The notes: generated from the letters alone by a model not told the origin. Shown: positions 53,462 to 63,371, counted from the stretch's first letter. The stretch: DNA of 64,000 nucleotides from Paenibacillus jilunlii (GCF_900102965.1 NZ_FNGM01000008.1:61561-125560); one strand, 5' to 3'. Numbers and translations: made by a program.

Positions 53462-54115
53462 ATGGGTATCATAAAAGTTCTGCTTGTTGATGATCATGAT
53501 ATGGTCCGGATGGGCCTTAAAACATATCTCATGCTGGACCCGATGTTCGAAGTTATCGGAGAGGCTGCGAACGGGCAGGAAGCGCTCAATATGCTTCGTG
53601 GCTGGGGACAGGAGGAGATGCCTGATCTGGTGCTGATGGATCTGATGATGCCGGTGATGAACGGGGCAGAGACTACCCGGGCTGTTCTGGCTGAATTTCC
53701 GGGCCTCAAAATCGTTATTCTCACCAGCTTCCTGGAGGATGATCTTGTCGTGGATGCCATTGAAGCCGGTGCGGTCAGCTATGTGCTCAAAACCGTCTCC
53801 GCCGAAGAGCTGATCTACGCGCTGCAAGGCGCATTCCGCGGGATGCCGGTGATGACCGGCGATGTATCCCAGGCCCTTACCCGGGGCATCCGCCAGCGGA
53901 CCGTGCAGGGAGATTCCTCCGGCCTTACGGAACGGGAGAAGGAAGTGCTGCTGCTCATTGCCGAAGGCAAGACCAACAAGGATATCGGCGAGGAACTGCA
54001 TATCAGCATCAAAACCGTAAAAACGCATGTCAGCAACCTGCTGATGAAATGCGAACTGGATGACCGTACCCAGCTGGCGATATATGCCCACCGCAAAGGC
54101 TGGGCGCAGGGCTGA
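53462..54115 (+). CDS. liaR: LiaR response regulator
   Basis: A 217-residue NarL-type regulator. The receiver domain has DDHDMVRMG, phospho-acceptor Asp60 (LVLMDLMMP) and Lys in VLKTVSAEE. The C-terminal LuxR-type HTH has LTEREKEVLLLIAEGKTNKDIGEELHISIKTVKTHVSNLL. GAGGAG precedes the ATG. A gap of 114 bases separates it from liaS, yet it is the natural operon partner. A terminator follows. Confidence 0.93.
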   Translation: MGIIKVLLVDDHDMVRMGLKTYLMLDPMFEVIGEAANGQEALNMLRGWGQEEMPDLVLMDLMMPVMNGAETTRAVLAEFPGLKIVILTSFLEDDLVVDAIEAGAVSYVLKTVSAEELIYALQGAFRGMPVMTGDVSQALTRGIRQRTVQGDSSGLTEREKEVLLLIAEGKTNKDIGEELHISIKTVKTHVSNLLMKCELDDRTQLAIYAHRKGWAQG

Positions 54116-54144
54116 ATAAGCTAACAATGTACGAAATACAATTA

Positions 54145-54181
54145 AGGGCCTGGCGCGTTTTGTGCGCCCGGGCCTTTTTTT
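54145..54181 (+). terminator. Terminator after liaR
   Basis: GGGCCTGGCGC/GCGCCCGGGCC arms are followed by seven T. Confidence 0.9.
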
Positions 54182-54375
54182 CGCTTCCATTTGCGAATAT
54201 CATAGCGAAAACCGGATCTCTGCTACCCTGCAAGAGGGCCTCTCCCGCCATCCTTTATCTTTTTATCTCTGTTTAAATTGTTTTTAATGTGACCTTAAGG
54301 TTTAAAGTACAAAATAAGATCAAGAAAACAAATTAACCCTTGCCGGAAGCGCAAGGTGCGGGAGGAAAGATAAAC

Positions 54376-56043
54376 ATGGACGATAACAAAAACAACTATG
54401 GTCGTGAAAACAACTTTAATCGTGATAATGAACCCTCGCCGGAACGGGAATGGGATAGCAATAGCAGCAGCAATAATAATGAATCTACTGAATCCGGCTC
54501 TTCCTACTATTACTCTTACGGACCTTTCAAATCGCTTAACAAAGATGAGATGAACCCGGATGATCCGCAGCACTATAACCGCCGGGAACCGGAACGTGTA
54601 GAGGTAAATCCTCCGCAGCCGGTCAGACCGGTGCCATACAGCACTTCGCTCCGCACAACCGGATTTGACGGCAATGGCGGACGGGGCGGTAACGGCGGGA
54701 ATGGAGCGGACGGCGGCAACGGCTGGCAGTATAACCACAAACCGAAGAAGCCGGTAAAAGCGGTTCTGGTCTCTTTTCTGGCCGGGATGATTGTTCTTTC
54801 AGGTTCCATGTTCATGGCCGATCGCGGCAACTGGTTTACAGGTGACCCGGTTACTACGGCATCTGTATCGAACACTGCGGCGAAGACAGCCAACGGAAAT
54901 GCGGATGCTAAGCCTGCAACCACAACGACATCGCTGCTCACAGGTACAACGGATGCTTCGAAGGTAGTGGACTCCGTCGGACCGGCAGTCGTCAAAATTG
55001 AAACTTTGGTGAAAACAAGCTCTGGCCGAAACTCGGCCAATCCAAATTTTAGTGATCCGTTTTCGCAGTTTTTCTTCGGTGATCAATTTGGCGGCAGCAA
55101 TTCTTCCGGGTCAGGATCAGGCTCCAATACAGAATCGGATTCAGGCGCGAATTCTTCCCAGCTTACACCTTATGGAATCGGAACAGGGTTTATCTATGAT
55201 TCCTCCGGTTATATCTTGACCAACCAGCATGTTGTTGACAACGCCGATGTGATTCAGGTTACCGTCGACGGCAATACCAAGCCATATGAAGCCAAGCTGC
55301 TCGGCGTCAGCAAGGATCTGGATTTGGCGGTGCTGAAGATTGAAGGAAAAGACTTCCCGACCGTACAGCTTGGCGATTCGGACAGCATCAAGGTCGGCTC
55401 TGAAGTGGTGGCTATCGGGAACCCGCAGGGTTTTGACCACACCGTTACGGCTGGTGTACTCAGCGCCAAAAACCGCAGCATTGACATCAACGAAGAAGAC
55501 GGCAGCGGCACCCGTAATTACAAAAACCTTCTGCAGACGGATGCATCCATCAATCCCGGTAACTCCGGCGGCCCGCTGCTTAATCTGAATGGCCAGGTTA
55601 TCGGAATGAACGTAGCCGTAAGCACGGATTCTCAAGGTATTGGTTTTGCCATTGCGGTAAATACCATTAAAGAGGTTGTTGACAAACTTGAAGCCAACCA
55701 GGAAATTCCTAAAGAGCCTGTTCCGTTCATTGGCGCTTCACTCATGACCATTACAGATGAGGTAGCCAAACAGATGGGGACGAATATTAAAGAAGGTTCC
55801 GTCGTCGCCGAAATTATCTTCAAATCGCCAGCCTACACCGCAGATCTGCGCCCTTACGATATTATTACAGGTGCTAACGGCAAGAAGTATGCAACCAGCC
55901 AGGATTTGATTACCTACATCCAGACCCTCAAAGTGGGTGACAAAATCACGCTGAACGTCGTTCGTGACGGCAAAACGCTTGAGCTTCCTGTAACCATTGG
56001 CAATAAAAACGACTTCAACACTTCACAAACTCAGAAGCAGTAA
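54376..56043 (+). CDS. htrA: HtrA-type membrane serine protease with PDZ domain
   Basis: A 555-residue S1C protease. A long Asn/Ser/Gly-rich cytoplasmic part (1 to about 128) leads to one span (about 129-148), then the extracellular protease with His285 (TNQHVVDNAD), Asp316 (KDLDLAVLKI) and Ser397 (NPGNSGGPL), and a PDZ domain (about 455-545). It degrades misfolded exported proteins. GGAGGA precedes ATG 54376. The next two genes form an OmpR-type two-component system, as with CssRS in Bacillus. Confidence 0.93.
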   Translation: MDDNKNNYGRENNFNRDNEPSPEREWDSNSSSNNNESTESGSSYYYSYGPFKSLNKDEMNPDDPQHYNRREPERVEVNPPQPVRPVPYSTSLRTTGFDGNGGRGGNGGNGADGGNGWQYNHKPKKPVKAVLVSFLAGMIVLSGSMFMADRGNWFTGDPVTTASVSNTAAKTANGNADAKPATTTTSLLTGTTDASKVVDSVGPAVVKIETLVKTSSGRNSANPNFSDPFSQFFFGDQFGGSNSSGSGSGSNTESDSGANSSQLTPYGIGTGFIYDSSGYILTNQHVVDNADVIQVTVDGNTKPYEAKLLGVSKDLDLAVLKIEGKDFPTVQLGDSDSIKVGSEVVAIGNPQGFDHTVTAGVLSAKNRSIDINEEDGSGTRNYKNLLQTDASINPGNSGGPLLNLNGQVIGMNVAVSTDSQGIGFAIAVNTIKEVVDKLEANQEIPKEPVPFIGASLMTITDEVAKQMGTNIKEGSVVAEIIFKSPAYTADLRPYDIITGANGKKYATSQDLITYIQTLKVGDKITLNVVRDGKTLELPVTIGNKNDFNTSQTQKQ

Positions 56044-56068
56044 CAGACACCGGACGGTGAAATGCAGA

Positions 56069-56095
56069 GCGGAAGGGGAGACCCTTCCGTTTTTG
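56069..56095 (+). terminator. Terminator after htrA
   Basis: CGGAAGGG/CCCTTCCG hairpin with five T follows the stop by about 25 bases. Confidence 0.88.
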
Positions 56096-56167
56096 CTGCA
56101 ATGGCTGCTAACACTAGTAATCATGTTACAATAGAGATATATGATTTGGACAATGGGGGTTGTATAG

Positions 56168-56857
56168 ATGCGGCCGAATATTCTAATTATTGATGACGAT
56201 GAGAAAATTATTTCCATGCTGCGCCGGGGTCTTGCTTTTGAGGGCTATGACGTAAAGACAGCTACGAACGGAGCCGATGGCTTGCGCGCTGTACTGAACA
56301 GTGATCCGGATGTGGTTGTACTCGATGTGATGATGCCGCAGGTGGATGGATTCGAGGTGTGCAGGCGTCTGCGTGAAGGCGGAAGCACGGTTCCGGTACT
56401 TATGCTTACGGCCAAGGATGAAATTGAGCATCGGGTAAAAGGCCTGGACCTCGGAGCGGACGATTACCTGGTGAAGCCGTTTGCGCTGGAGGAGCTGCTT
56501 GCCCGTGTGCGTGCGCTGCTGCGCCGCAAAAGCGAGCAGGGCGGAGGAGGTTCCGACCAGGCAGTTTCCTACGAGGATATTACGCTGGATGTGGACTCGC
56601 GGGAGGTCACCCGCGGCGGCAAACGTCTGGAGCTGACCGCGAAGGAGTTCGAGCTGCTGCATTTATTTATGCAGAATCCGAAACGGGTGCTGTCCCGCGA
56701 TCTGATCATGGATAAAATCTGGGGTTATGATTACAGCGGAGAATCCAATGTGCTTGAAGTATACATTGCCATGCTTCGCCAGAAAACCGAGGAGCACGGC
56801 GGCAAAAGACTGATTCAGACGATCCGGGGAGCCGGTTACATCCTAAGAGGTGACTAA
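56168..56857 (+). CDS. OmpR-family response regulator
   Basis: A 229-residue regulator. The receiver has DDDEKII, phospho-acceptor Asp53 (VVLDVMMP), and Lys in DYLVKPFA. The C-terminal winged helix (about 130-229) has LTAKEFELLHLFMQNPKRVLSRDLI and a YIAMLRQKTEE segment. It has its own putative promoter (TACAAT at about 56125) and a tight link with the next kinase. It resembles MprA/CssR-type regulators next to htrA, but the target is unproven. Confidence 0.9.
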   Translation: MRPNILIIDDDEKIISMLRRGLAFEGYDVKTATNGADGLRAVLNSDPDVVVLDVMMPQVDGFEVCRRLREGGSTVPVLMLTAKDEIEHRVKGLDLGADDYLVKPFALEELLARVRALLRRKSEQGGGGSDQAVSYEDITLDVDSREVTRGGKRLELTAKEFELLHLFMQNPKRVLSRDLIMDKIWGYDYSGESNVLEVYIAMLRQKTEEHGGKRLIQTIRGAGYILRGD

Positions 56858-56858
56858 T

Positions 56859-58310
56859 ATGTCGATACGATTGCGGCTGACTGCTTGGTATTCAGGGATT
56901 TTGGCCGTTATGCTGCTGGCCTTATCAGCCGCAATTTACGGATTTGTGTATTTTAATACGTATGGTGATATTAAGGATCGGCTCAAAAATCAGGCAAGCC
57001 AGATAGTACTGCAACCTGTTACGTATTTAGACGGATCTTCAAATATATTCGTGGGCGGAAATCTTGAAGGACAAAACCTGTTTGCGCAGATGTATATTTA
57101 TGATATTGACAAGATTATTCCCAATAACAATATGAAGACATTCAATTTGCGGTTTAATGTTCCGGAGCAGGAGACTATTGTAAGCCAGCAGGGCTTTGTC
57201 CGGGAAAGCTATGATGGAAATCCATTTCTAATCTATCAGAGGCCGGTCGATATTCCGGGTTACGACGGTAATCCCGCTGCAGTGCTGCAAATGGCTGCCT
57301 ATACAGGCGAACAGGACCGGTTAATGCTAAGGCTGAAGAACATCCTGATCGTCGGCTCCTTTGCCACTCTGATCGCGGCATTCACCTTCGGCCTGTTCCT
57401 GGCCCGCAAGGCGATGAGCCCGATCGGCAAGGTCATAGAAGCGGCCAACGGGATTCAGACGGGGACCGACCTCAGCTCGCGGATTGTATATGACGGGCCG
57501 CAAGATGAGATTGGACGGTTGATCCAGACCGTCAACAGTATGCTTGGGCGGATGGAGGGTTTTTATACAGAGCTTGAGGATTCTTATGCCACTCAGCGCC
57601 GCTTCGTGTCCGATGCTTCGCATGAGCTGCGGACGCCGCTGACAACCATCCGCGGGAATATTGATCTGCTGCAAAAGATTTGGGAAATGAATCCGGATGA
57701 GAGCCGGATGTCGGAAGCGGAGATCCGCCAGCTGTCCATGGAGTCGGTCAAGGATATCGCCGATGAATCCAAACGCATGAGCCGCCTGGTGTCTGACATG
57801 CTGTCGCTCGCCCGGGCCGATACCGGCCGGACGTTTGAGATTGAACCGGTAGCCTTGGAACCGATGATGACCGAAGTGGCCCGGCGGGCTTCTTTTCTGC
57901 CCCGGCAGGCCGACTGGTCCGTTGGTGACCTCAGTCAGCTGAACGGCAAATATATCCTCGGCAACAAAGACTATCTGCAGCAGATGATGTTTATTTTTAT
58001 TGATAATGCCTTCAAATACACCCCTGCGGGCGAGGTCACGCTGGACGCTGTTTTTTATCAGAACCAGGTGGGAATCCGCATCGCCGACACGGGTATCGGG
58101 ATGGATAAGGACGAGGTTCCCCATATCTTTGACCGTTTCTACCGTGCCGATGAATCGCGGGGAATTACCGAAGGAATCGGCCTCGGGCTGTCGATTGCCA
58201 AGTGGATTATTGATGAGCATGGAGGTTCGGTCGAGGTGGTTACGCGCCAGGGCGAGGGAACGACTTTTGTCATCTGGCTGCCGCTTCTCTTTGCTCCGCC
58301 GCTGGAATAG
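56859..58310 (+). CDS. Sensor histidine kinase, HAMP/HisKA type
   Basis: A 483-residue kinase with spans at about 8-30 and 162-183, an extracytoplasmic sensor part (about 31-160), HAMP (about 184-237), HisKA with His255 (SDASHELRTPLTT), and a HATPase domain with FIDNAFKYTPAG, DTGIGMDKDEVPHIFDRFYR and GIGLGLSIAKW. Start ATG 56859 has AAGAGG upstream at good distance; a GTG at 56850 overlaps the preceding stop. It forms a pair with the OmpR-type regulator. Confidence 0.9.
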   Translation: MSIRLRLTAWYSGILAVMLLALSAAIYGFVYFNTYGDIKDRLKNQASQIVLQPVTYLDGSSNIFVGGNLEGQNLFAQMYIYDIDKIIPNNNMKTFNLRFNVPEQETIVSQQGFVRESYDGNPFLIYQRPVDIPGYDGNPAAVLQMAAYTGEQDRLMLRLKNILIVGSFATLIAAFTFGLFLARKAMSPIGKVIEAANGIQTGTDLSSRIVYDGPQDEIGRLIQTVNSMLGRMEGFYTELEDSYATQRRFVSDASHELRTPLTTIRGNIDLLQKIWEMNPDESRMSEAEIRQLSMESVKDIADESKRMSRLVSDMLSLARADTGRTFEIEPVALEPMMTEVARRASFLPRQADWSVGDLSQLNGKYILGNKDYLQQMMFIFIDNAFKYTPAGEVTLDAVFYQNQVGIRIADTGIGMDKDEVPHIFDRFYRADESRGITEGIGLGLSIAKWIIDEHGGSVEVVTRQGEGTTFVIWLPLLFAPPLE

Positions 58311-58368
58311 GGTATAATTAGGCAGGTCCTATTACAGCAGTCTACGACAGCAGAAAGCCGGTGAATTC

Positions 58369-59325
58369 ATGGAAGTCATCAAAATTTCTCCCCGGGGTTA
58401 TTGCTATGGCGTCGTCGATGCCATGGTGATGGCACGGCAGGCCGCGCAAAATCTTGATTTGCCCCGGCCGATTTATATACTGGGCATGATTGTGCACAAC
58501 AGCCATGTTACCAACTCGTTCGAGGACGATGGAATTATTACGCTGGACGGCCACAACCGTCTTGATATTTTGGATAAAGTCGACAGCGGCACGGTGATTT
58601 TTACCGCGCATGGCGTATCGCCGGAGGTTCGCCGCCTGGCCCGGGCCAAAGGCCTGACCACGGTCGATGCCACCTGCCCGGATGTGACGAAGACACATGA
58701 CCTTATCAAGGAAAAGGTAGCCGAGGGCTGCGAGATTATCTATATCGGCAAGAAAGGCCATCCGGAACCGGAAGGTGCCGTCGGCATTGCGCCTGAGCAT
58801 GTTCACTTGATTGAAAAAGAAGAGGAGATCGCCGGTTTGTCGATCCCTTCTTCACGCATCGTCATCACCAACCAGACGACTATGAGCCAGTGGGACATCA
58901 AGCATATTATGAAGAAGCTGCTGGAGACCTTCCCCGGCGCAGAGGTGCATAACGAGATCTGCATGGCTACTCAAGTGCGCCAGGAAGCGGTCGCGGAGCA
59001 GGCCGGTCAATGTGATCTGGTCATCGTTGTCGGTGATCCGCGCAGCAATAACTCTAACCGTCTGGCCCAGGTGTCGGAGGAAATTGCCGGTGTGCCTGCA
59101 CACCGTATCGCCGATCTGTCAGAGCTGAAGACGGAATGGCTGCAGGGGATTAACAAGGTAGGGGTAACCTCCGGTGCTTCTACGCCTACACCGATTACCA
59201 AGGAAGTCATCAGCTACCTGGAGCAGTACGATCCAGCACTTCCTGAGACCTGGGAGATCAAGCGTACCGTGAACATGTCGAAGCTGCTGCCTCCAGTGAA
59301 GAACAAGAGCGCAAGCACTAACTGA
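58369..59325 (+). CDS. ispH: 4-hydroxy-3-methylbut-2-enyl diphosphate reductase IspH
   Basis: A 318-residue Fe-S enzyme making IPP and DMAPP, the last step of the MEP route. The three cluster ligands are Cys12 (RGYCYGVV), Cys103 (ATCPDVT) and Cys198 (EICMATQ). Other marks are [25 protein letters not shown] and NNSNRL, with TSGASTP at the active-site loop. It carries its own terminator. It is the Gram-positive type of length and shows no anomalies. Confidence 0.95.
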   Translation: MEVIKISPRGYCYGVVDAMVMARQAAQNLDLPRPIYILGMIVHNSHVTNSFEDDGIITLDGHNRLDILDKVDSGTVIFTAHGVSPEVRRLARAKGLTTVDATCPDVTKTHDLIKEKVAEGCEIIYIGKKGHPEPEGAVGIAPEHVHLIEKEEEIAGLSIPSSRIVITNQTTMSQWDIKHIMKKLLETFPGAEVHNEICMATQVRQEAVAEQAGQCDLVIVVGDPRSNNSNRLAQVSEEIAGVPAHRIADLSELKTEWLQGINKVGVTSGASTPTPITKEVISYLEQYDPALPETWEIKRTVNMSKLLPPVKNKSASTN

Positions 59326-59360
59326 TTGAATTTACCCATGCGGACTTATACCCTAATTAG

Positions 59361-59402
59361 AAAGCACGCCACTTCCGGTTTCTGGGAGCTGCGTGCTTTT
59401 TT
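59361..59402 (+). terminator. Terminator after ispH
   Basis: AAAGCACGC/GCGTGCTTT hairpin followed by six T. Confidence 0.9.
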
Positions 59403-59436
59403 GAAATCTAATTTTTATGCTACATGCAATAAATTA

Positions 59437-59512
59437 TCCTTATATTTCTCGCTGAAACGGTACCGGCTTGTAAAGGACGGAAGAGTCGTTTTCGCTTACT
59501 ATGGAGGAATCC
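59437..59512 (+). repeat. Class C dispersed element (copy 2)
   Basis: CCTTATATTTCTCGCTGAAACG and GAGTCGTTTTCGCTTACTAT match the two blocks of the element at 33365-33445, with the same order and similar spacing. The ends can pair through GAAACG/CGTTTT. The rest of the 412-base gap shows only the ispH terminator and nothing else I can call. Confidence 0.45.
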
Positions 59513-59737
59513 GGAAATATACCCTTAAGTTACCTGAGGGAATTGGAGGAAATTAAAGAGGCGCCGCCATAATATGGACATAATGCATACAATACGGCCG
59601 ATTGCAGATTGACTAATGCGGGTCAATGAGTTAAAATTACTTTAGTGCTTAAAAGCGTACACGCGTCGTAGCGAAATAGTGTTTTTATTGTCTTAAGAGC
59701 CGGTTTAAGAATATTTGTCCAAAAGGGGAGCTATGAT

Positions 59738-60784
59738 ATGATCGTCATTACATCCAATCAAACACCACAGGAGCAGGTTAACGAAATTATCGCTGTGATT
59801 GAAAAAGAAGGCCTGCAGGTCCACCTCTCGCGCGGTGCGGATCATACGGTGATTGGCCTGGTGGGCGGAGTCACTCCGAAGCTGGCTGAACATCTGCGGC
59901 AGATGAAAGGCGTGGAGAACGTGGTGAAGATCTCCAAGTCTTACAAACTCGCGAGCCGTGACTTCCATCCGGAGGACACAATTATTGATATCCGCGGTGT
60001 AAAAATCGGCGGGGAGAATCTGGTAATCATGGGCGGACCCTGCGCTGTGGAATCCCCTGAACAGATCGATGAGATCGCCCGCCTGGTCAAGGCTTCCGGC
60101 GGCCAGGTGCTGCGCGGCGGAGCCTTCAAGCCGCGGACGGGTCCTTACAGCTTCCAGGGCGTAGGCGTGGAAGGCCTCACGATGATGGCGGAAGCAGGCA
60201 AACGCCATGGCCTGCTGACGATTACGGAGGTAATGACACCGGAGTATGTGGACATTTGCGCGGAGCATGCGGATATTCTTCAGGTTGGCACACGCAATAT
60301 GCAGAACTTTGACCTGCTGCGCAAGCTGGGCACCTGCGGGCGGCCCGTGCTGCTGAAGCGCGGCTTCAGCGCGACTTACGATGAGCTGCTGAATGCGGCG
60401 GAATACATTCTGGCCGGCGGCAACCGCGATGTCATGCTCTGCGAACGCGGAATCCGAACATTCGAAACATACACACGCAATACGCTTGACCTGTCAGCGA
60501 TTCCGGTGCTCCAGAACCTGAGCCACCTTCCAGTCATTTCCGATCCAAGTCATGGCACAGGACGGCGTGAGCTGGTGGAGCCGATGGCTAAGGCTTCTGT
60601 TGCTGCGGGTGCCAACGGGCTGATTATCGAGATGCATACCGATCCGGACAACTCTATGACGGGAGATGGCGTACAGTCTCTGTTCCCTGAGCAGTTTGAT
60701 AAGCTTCTGAGAGATTTGGAGAAGCTGGCACCGCTTGTAGGACGCAAATTCTCCAATTCGCTTGAGGCAGCTCCTGCGCTCTGA
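59738..60784 (+). CDS. aroF: DAHP synthase, type I-beta with N-terminal regulatory domain
   Basis: A 348-residue enzyme for the first step of the shikimate route. The N-terminal domain (1 to about 75, [21 protein letters not shown]) is the ferredoxin-like ACT-type regulator; the barrel has [74 protein letters not shown] and [12 protein letters not shown]. The Cys/His/Asp/Glu metal set is present. Good SD (AAAAGGGGAG). Confidence 0.95.
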   Translation: MIVITSNQTPQEQVNEIIAVIEKEGLQVHLSRGADHTVIGLVGGVTPKLAEHLRQMKGVENVVKISKSYKLASRDFHPEDTIIDIRGVKIGGENLVIMGGPCAVESPEQIDEIARLVKASGGQVLRGGAFKPRTGPYSFQGVGVEGLTMMAEAGKRHGLLTITEVMTPEYVDICAEHADILQVGTRNMQNFDLLRKLGTCGRPVLLKRGFSATYDELLNAAEYILAGGNRDVMLCERGIRTFETYTRNTLDLSAIPVLQNLSHLPVISDPSHGTGRRELVEPMAKASVAAGANGLIIEMHTDPDNSMTGDGVQSLFPEQFDKLLRDLEKLAPLVGRKFSNSLEAAPAL

Positions 60785-60811
60785 TCATGTTGTGATATAA
60801 GGCTTTCTGAC

Positions 60812-60856
60812 AAGTCCTCCATCCCGCTTTCGGGCGGGAAAGAGGGCTGTTTTTGC
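60812..60856 (+). terminator. Terminator after the DAHP synthase gene
   Basis: AGTCCTC...CCCGC/GCGGG...GAGGGCT hairpin followed by five T. Confidence 0.85.
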
Positions 60857-60957
60857 GTACTGCGAAGTGAACATAACATGTCGTTGGAGAAACTGAGCAT
60901 TTTTCACGAAAGCGTCAGAATATCTTACATTGTCTCAAGAAATACCTGACATAAGCA

Positions 60958-60986
60958 TTGACGATGTTAGGTTTGGGATTTATAAT
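60958..60986 (+). promoter_or_regulatory. Promoter of glutamine synthetase
   Basis: TTGACG (60958-60963) and TATAAT (60981-60986) with a 17-base spacer. I did not find an exact GlnR/TnrA box TGTNA-N7-TNACA. Confidence 0.75.
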
Positions 60987-61067
60987 GACGACAGCAAAAA
61001 AATTAAAAACAAGAACATTTGATACTGTGAGCGGCCTAATGTTCGGAACTTGGGGAGGAATTAATTC

Positions 61068-62492
61068 ATGTCGGTTGAAAAAGTGTTGCAGACGATCAAA
61101 GAGAACAATATCGAATGGGTGGATTTTCGTTTTGTAGATTTGGGTGGACGTGCTCACCACATCTCACTTCCAGCTTCTGCTGTTGATGAAGAAACATTTG
61201 TGAACGGTGTTGCATTTGACGGTTCTTCCATAACAGGTTTCCGCGGGATTGAAGAATCAGACATGGTAATGATGCCGGATCCTGGCACTATATACATTGA
61301 TCCTTTTACAGCTCATCCGACGCTTAACATCATGTGCGACATTTTCACACCTGATGGCGAACGTTACGAGCGCGACCCGCGCGGTATTGCAGTAAAAGCA
61401 GAAGAGTTCCTGCAGGCCAGCGGTGTAGGTACAGCAGCATTTTTCGCTCCTGAGTCCGAGTTCTTTATCTTTGACGATGTGCGCTATGAGAGCGGAATGA
61501 ACAGCTCCTCCTACTTCGTAGATTCCGAAGAAGCGGTATGGAACACCAACCGCAAAGACGAAGGCGGCAACCTGGCATTCAAAGTAGGCGTTAAAGGCGG
61601 CTACGTGCCGGTAGCACCAGTGGATTCCCAACAGGATATCCGCAGTGAAATGTGCCGTTTGCTTAGCGAAGCAGGCCTCGAAATCGAACGCCATCACCAT
61701 GAAGTGGCAACAGCAGGCCAAGCGGAAATCAACTTCCGTTTTGACACTCTGAAGAAAACAGCCGACAATCTCCTGACTTACAAATATATTGTGCAAAACA
61801 CTGCACGCCAATACGGCAAAGTGGCAACCTTCATGCCAAAACCGCTGTTCGGCGACAATGGCAGCGGCATGCACGTTCACCAATCCATCTTCAATGGCGA
61901 TTCTCCTTTGTTCTACGAAAAAGGCGCTTATGCCAACCTGAGTGAAATGGCATTGCACTACATTGGCGGTATCCTGTATCATGCTCCGGCACTGATCGCA
62001 CTGACCAACCCGAGCACCAACTCGTTCAAACGTCTGGTTCCTGGATACGAAGCACCGGTTAACCTGGTATTCTCCAAAGGTAACCGCTCCGCTGCAGTTC
62101 GTATCCCGGTAGCTGCTGTGACACCTAAGGGCTGTCGCATTGAGTTCCGCACACCGGATTCCACAGCCAACCCTTACCTGGCATTCTCCGCAATGCTGAT
62201 GGCAGGTCTGGATGGAATCAAGAAGAAGATCAACCCTGTTGAATTGGGTTATGGTCCTCTGGACAAGAACATCTACGAATTGGCCGATGAAGACAAAGAG
62301 AAGATCCGCAGCGTTCCAGGCACACTGGAAGAAGCGCTGGATTCCTTGGAAGCTGACTACGAATTCCTTACAGAAGGCGGCGTATTCACTAAGGACTTCA
62401 TCGATAACTACATCGCTCTGAAACGTTCTGAAGCTCAAGCGGTTGCCATTCGTGTTCATCCGCATGAATACTCCCTGTACTTTGATGTATAA
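61068..62492 (+). CDS. glnA: Type I glutamine synthetase, beta subtype
   Basis: A 474-residue enzyme with FDGSSITGFRGIEESDM, APESEFFIF, NFRFDTLKKTADNLL, KPLFGDNGSGMHVHQSIF and NPTTNSYKRLVPGYEAP-like NPSTNSFKRLVPGYEAP, and the C-terminal KNIYELADEDKEKIRSVPGTLEEAL. That last segment matches the adenylylated-Tyr loop of E. coli GlnA (NLYDLPPEE), with Tyr403 here. Most Firmicute GlnA proteins are the shorter GSI-alpha type lacking this insert region. Strong promoter, GGGGAGG ribosome site; codon choice looks highly expressed (many GAA, CGT, GGC). Single gene. Confidence 0.93.
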   Translation: MSVEKVLQTIKENNIEWVDFRFVDLGGRAHHISLPASAVDEETFVNGVAFDGSSITGFRGIEESDMVMMPDPGTIYIDPFTAHPTLNIMCDIFTPDGERYERDPRGIAVKAEEFLQASGVGTAAFFAPESEFFIFDDVRYESGMNSSSYFVDSEEAVWNTNRKDEGGNLAFKVGVKGGYVPVAPVDSQQDIRSEMCRLLSEAGLEIERHHHEVATAGQAEINFRFDTLKKTADNLLTYKYIVQNTARQYGKVATFMPKPLFGDNGSGMHVHQSIFNGDSPLFYEKGAYANLSEMALHYIGGILYHAPALIALTNPSTNSFKRLVPGYEAPVNLVFSKGNRSAAVRIPVAAVTPKGCRIEFRTPDSTANPYLAFSAMLMAGLDGIKKKINPVELGYGPLDKNIYELADEDKEKIRSVPGTLEEALDSLEADYEFLTEGGVFTKDFIDNYIALKRSEAQAVAIRVHPHEYSLYFDV

Positions 62493-62518
62493 GATTGCTT
62501 AAATCTACGAATAAATCG

Positions 62519-62550
62519 AGAAGCCTCCGGGAAACCGGGGGCTTCTTTTT
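62519..62550 (+). terminator. Terminator after glnA
   Basis: GAAGCCTCCGG/CCGGGGGCTTC hairpin followed by five T. Confidence 0.88.
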
Positions 62551-62844
62551 ATGCGCTGTATGCCTTTCTCCGGGCTTTGCAGCGGTACAGTGGTACCTTT
62601 ATGAAGTATTGAGTCAAAGGGCGCTGTGAAGGGGCCAGCGGCCTCTGGGATTCGTCTGGCAGAGGCAAGGAGCTTCTGCTAGGGAAGGAGCATCTGCTTC
62701 GGTGCCCATACATTGATCTGTATAATATGAACTTCTTAGCAGGAGTGGAAGCGCATAGGTCAATCAGATAAGGATATGAACAGAACATTCATCCTTAGTG
62801 GGAATAAGGATCACTATCGAACTCATTATGCTTATGGAAGCATC

Positions 62845-62995
62845 TATGTGGGAAAAAGTACCACTAATTCACCTGAAAGCAGCCGTATGGGTTGAATATG
62901 CATAAATTAGATGTACAAAATCCAACTAAAACCTTTTGTAGCCAGGATTGCAGCAAATTAGGTTTACTTTTTCTACTTAGCTTCAGTTCCTCATG
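62845..62995 (+). repeat. Class B dispersed element downstream of glnA
   Basis: GGGAAAAAGTACCACTAATTC and later TTAGGTTTACTTTTTCTACTTAG form an arrangement like that near 32040-32220. The roughly 1-kb gap after glnA has no gene I can support. Confidence 0.45.
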
Positions 62996-63071
62996 AGCTT
63001 CATTGCGTCCCCCGGGCTTTCAAGTTCTCAAGTTCAACTAATCTATATTGTATAGAAGAAATATATTTTGA

Positions 63072-63089
63072 TAACGAAAAATTTCGTTA
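63072..63089 (+). promoter_or_regulatory. Candidate operator (palindrome 1)
   Basis: TAACGAAA-AA-TTTCGTTA is a perfect 18-bp palindrome in an AT-rich region before the GH94-type gene. It shares half-sites with palindrome 2. Confidence 0.5.
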
Positions 63090-63216
63090 ATATACCGAAA
63101 TGATGATTGAGGTTTCAGATTTCCAATATAGAGAACGCTTACTTTTTGCGGAGTGTCTATTTTTTAAGTGGAAATTTTAAAAAAATTATTATTTTCTATG
63201 CTGAATGTGATTATTT

Positions 63217-63238
63217 ACGAAAGTGATTTCGTTATAAT
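63217..63238 (+). promoter_or_regulatory. Candidate promoter with operator (palindrome 2)
   Basis: ACGAAA-GTGA-TTTCGT (63217-63232) ends against TATAAT (63233-63238). No good -35 is seen at 17 bases. The same half-sites as palindrome 1 suggest one regulator binds both. Confidence 0.5.
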
Positions 63239-63371
63239 TGTATCATGGGATTAGCTTGGGGTAACGTTGCAGTTTGTTATAAAACCGGCTTATTTCAAGG
63301 TATTTTGTTTTCTCTTACGGCACTTCAGAAAAATCTTTACAATGAAATGCAACGGTGTAATAATAAAAATC

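Noticed and set aside
59326..59556. 76-residue reading frame after ispH
   Set aside because: It runs through the ispH terminator hairpin and the class C repeat, and its start touches the ispH stop without a ribosome site.
60900..61067. GlnR/TnrA box before glnA
   Set aside because: TGTTA and TGTC/GACA words occur, but not TGTNA-N7-TNACA with the right spacing.
62549..62788. 79-residue minus-strand frame after glnA
   Set aside because: No ribosome site, no family features, low-complexity composition.
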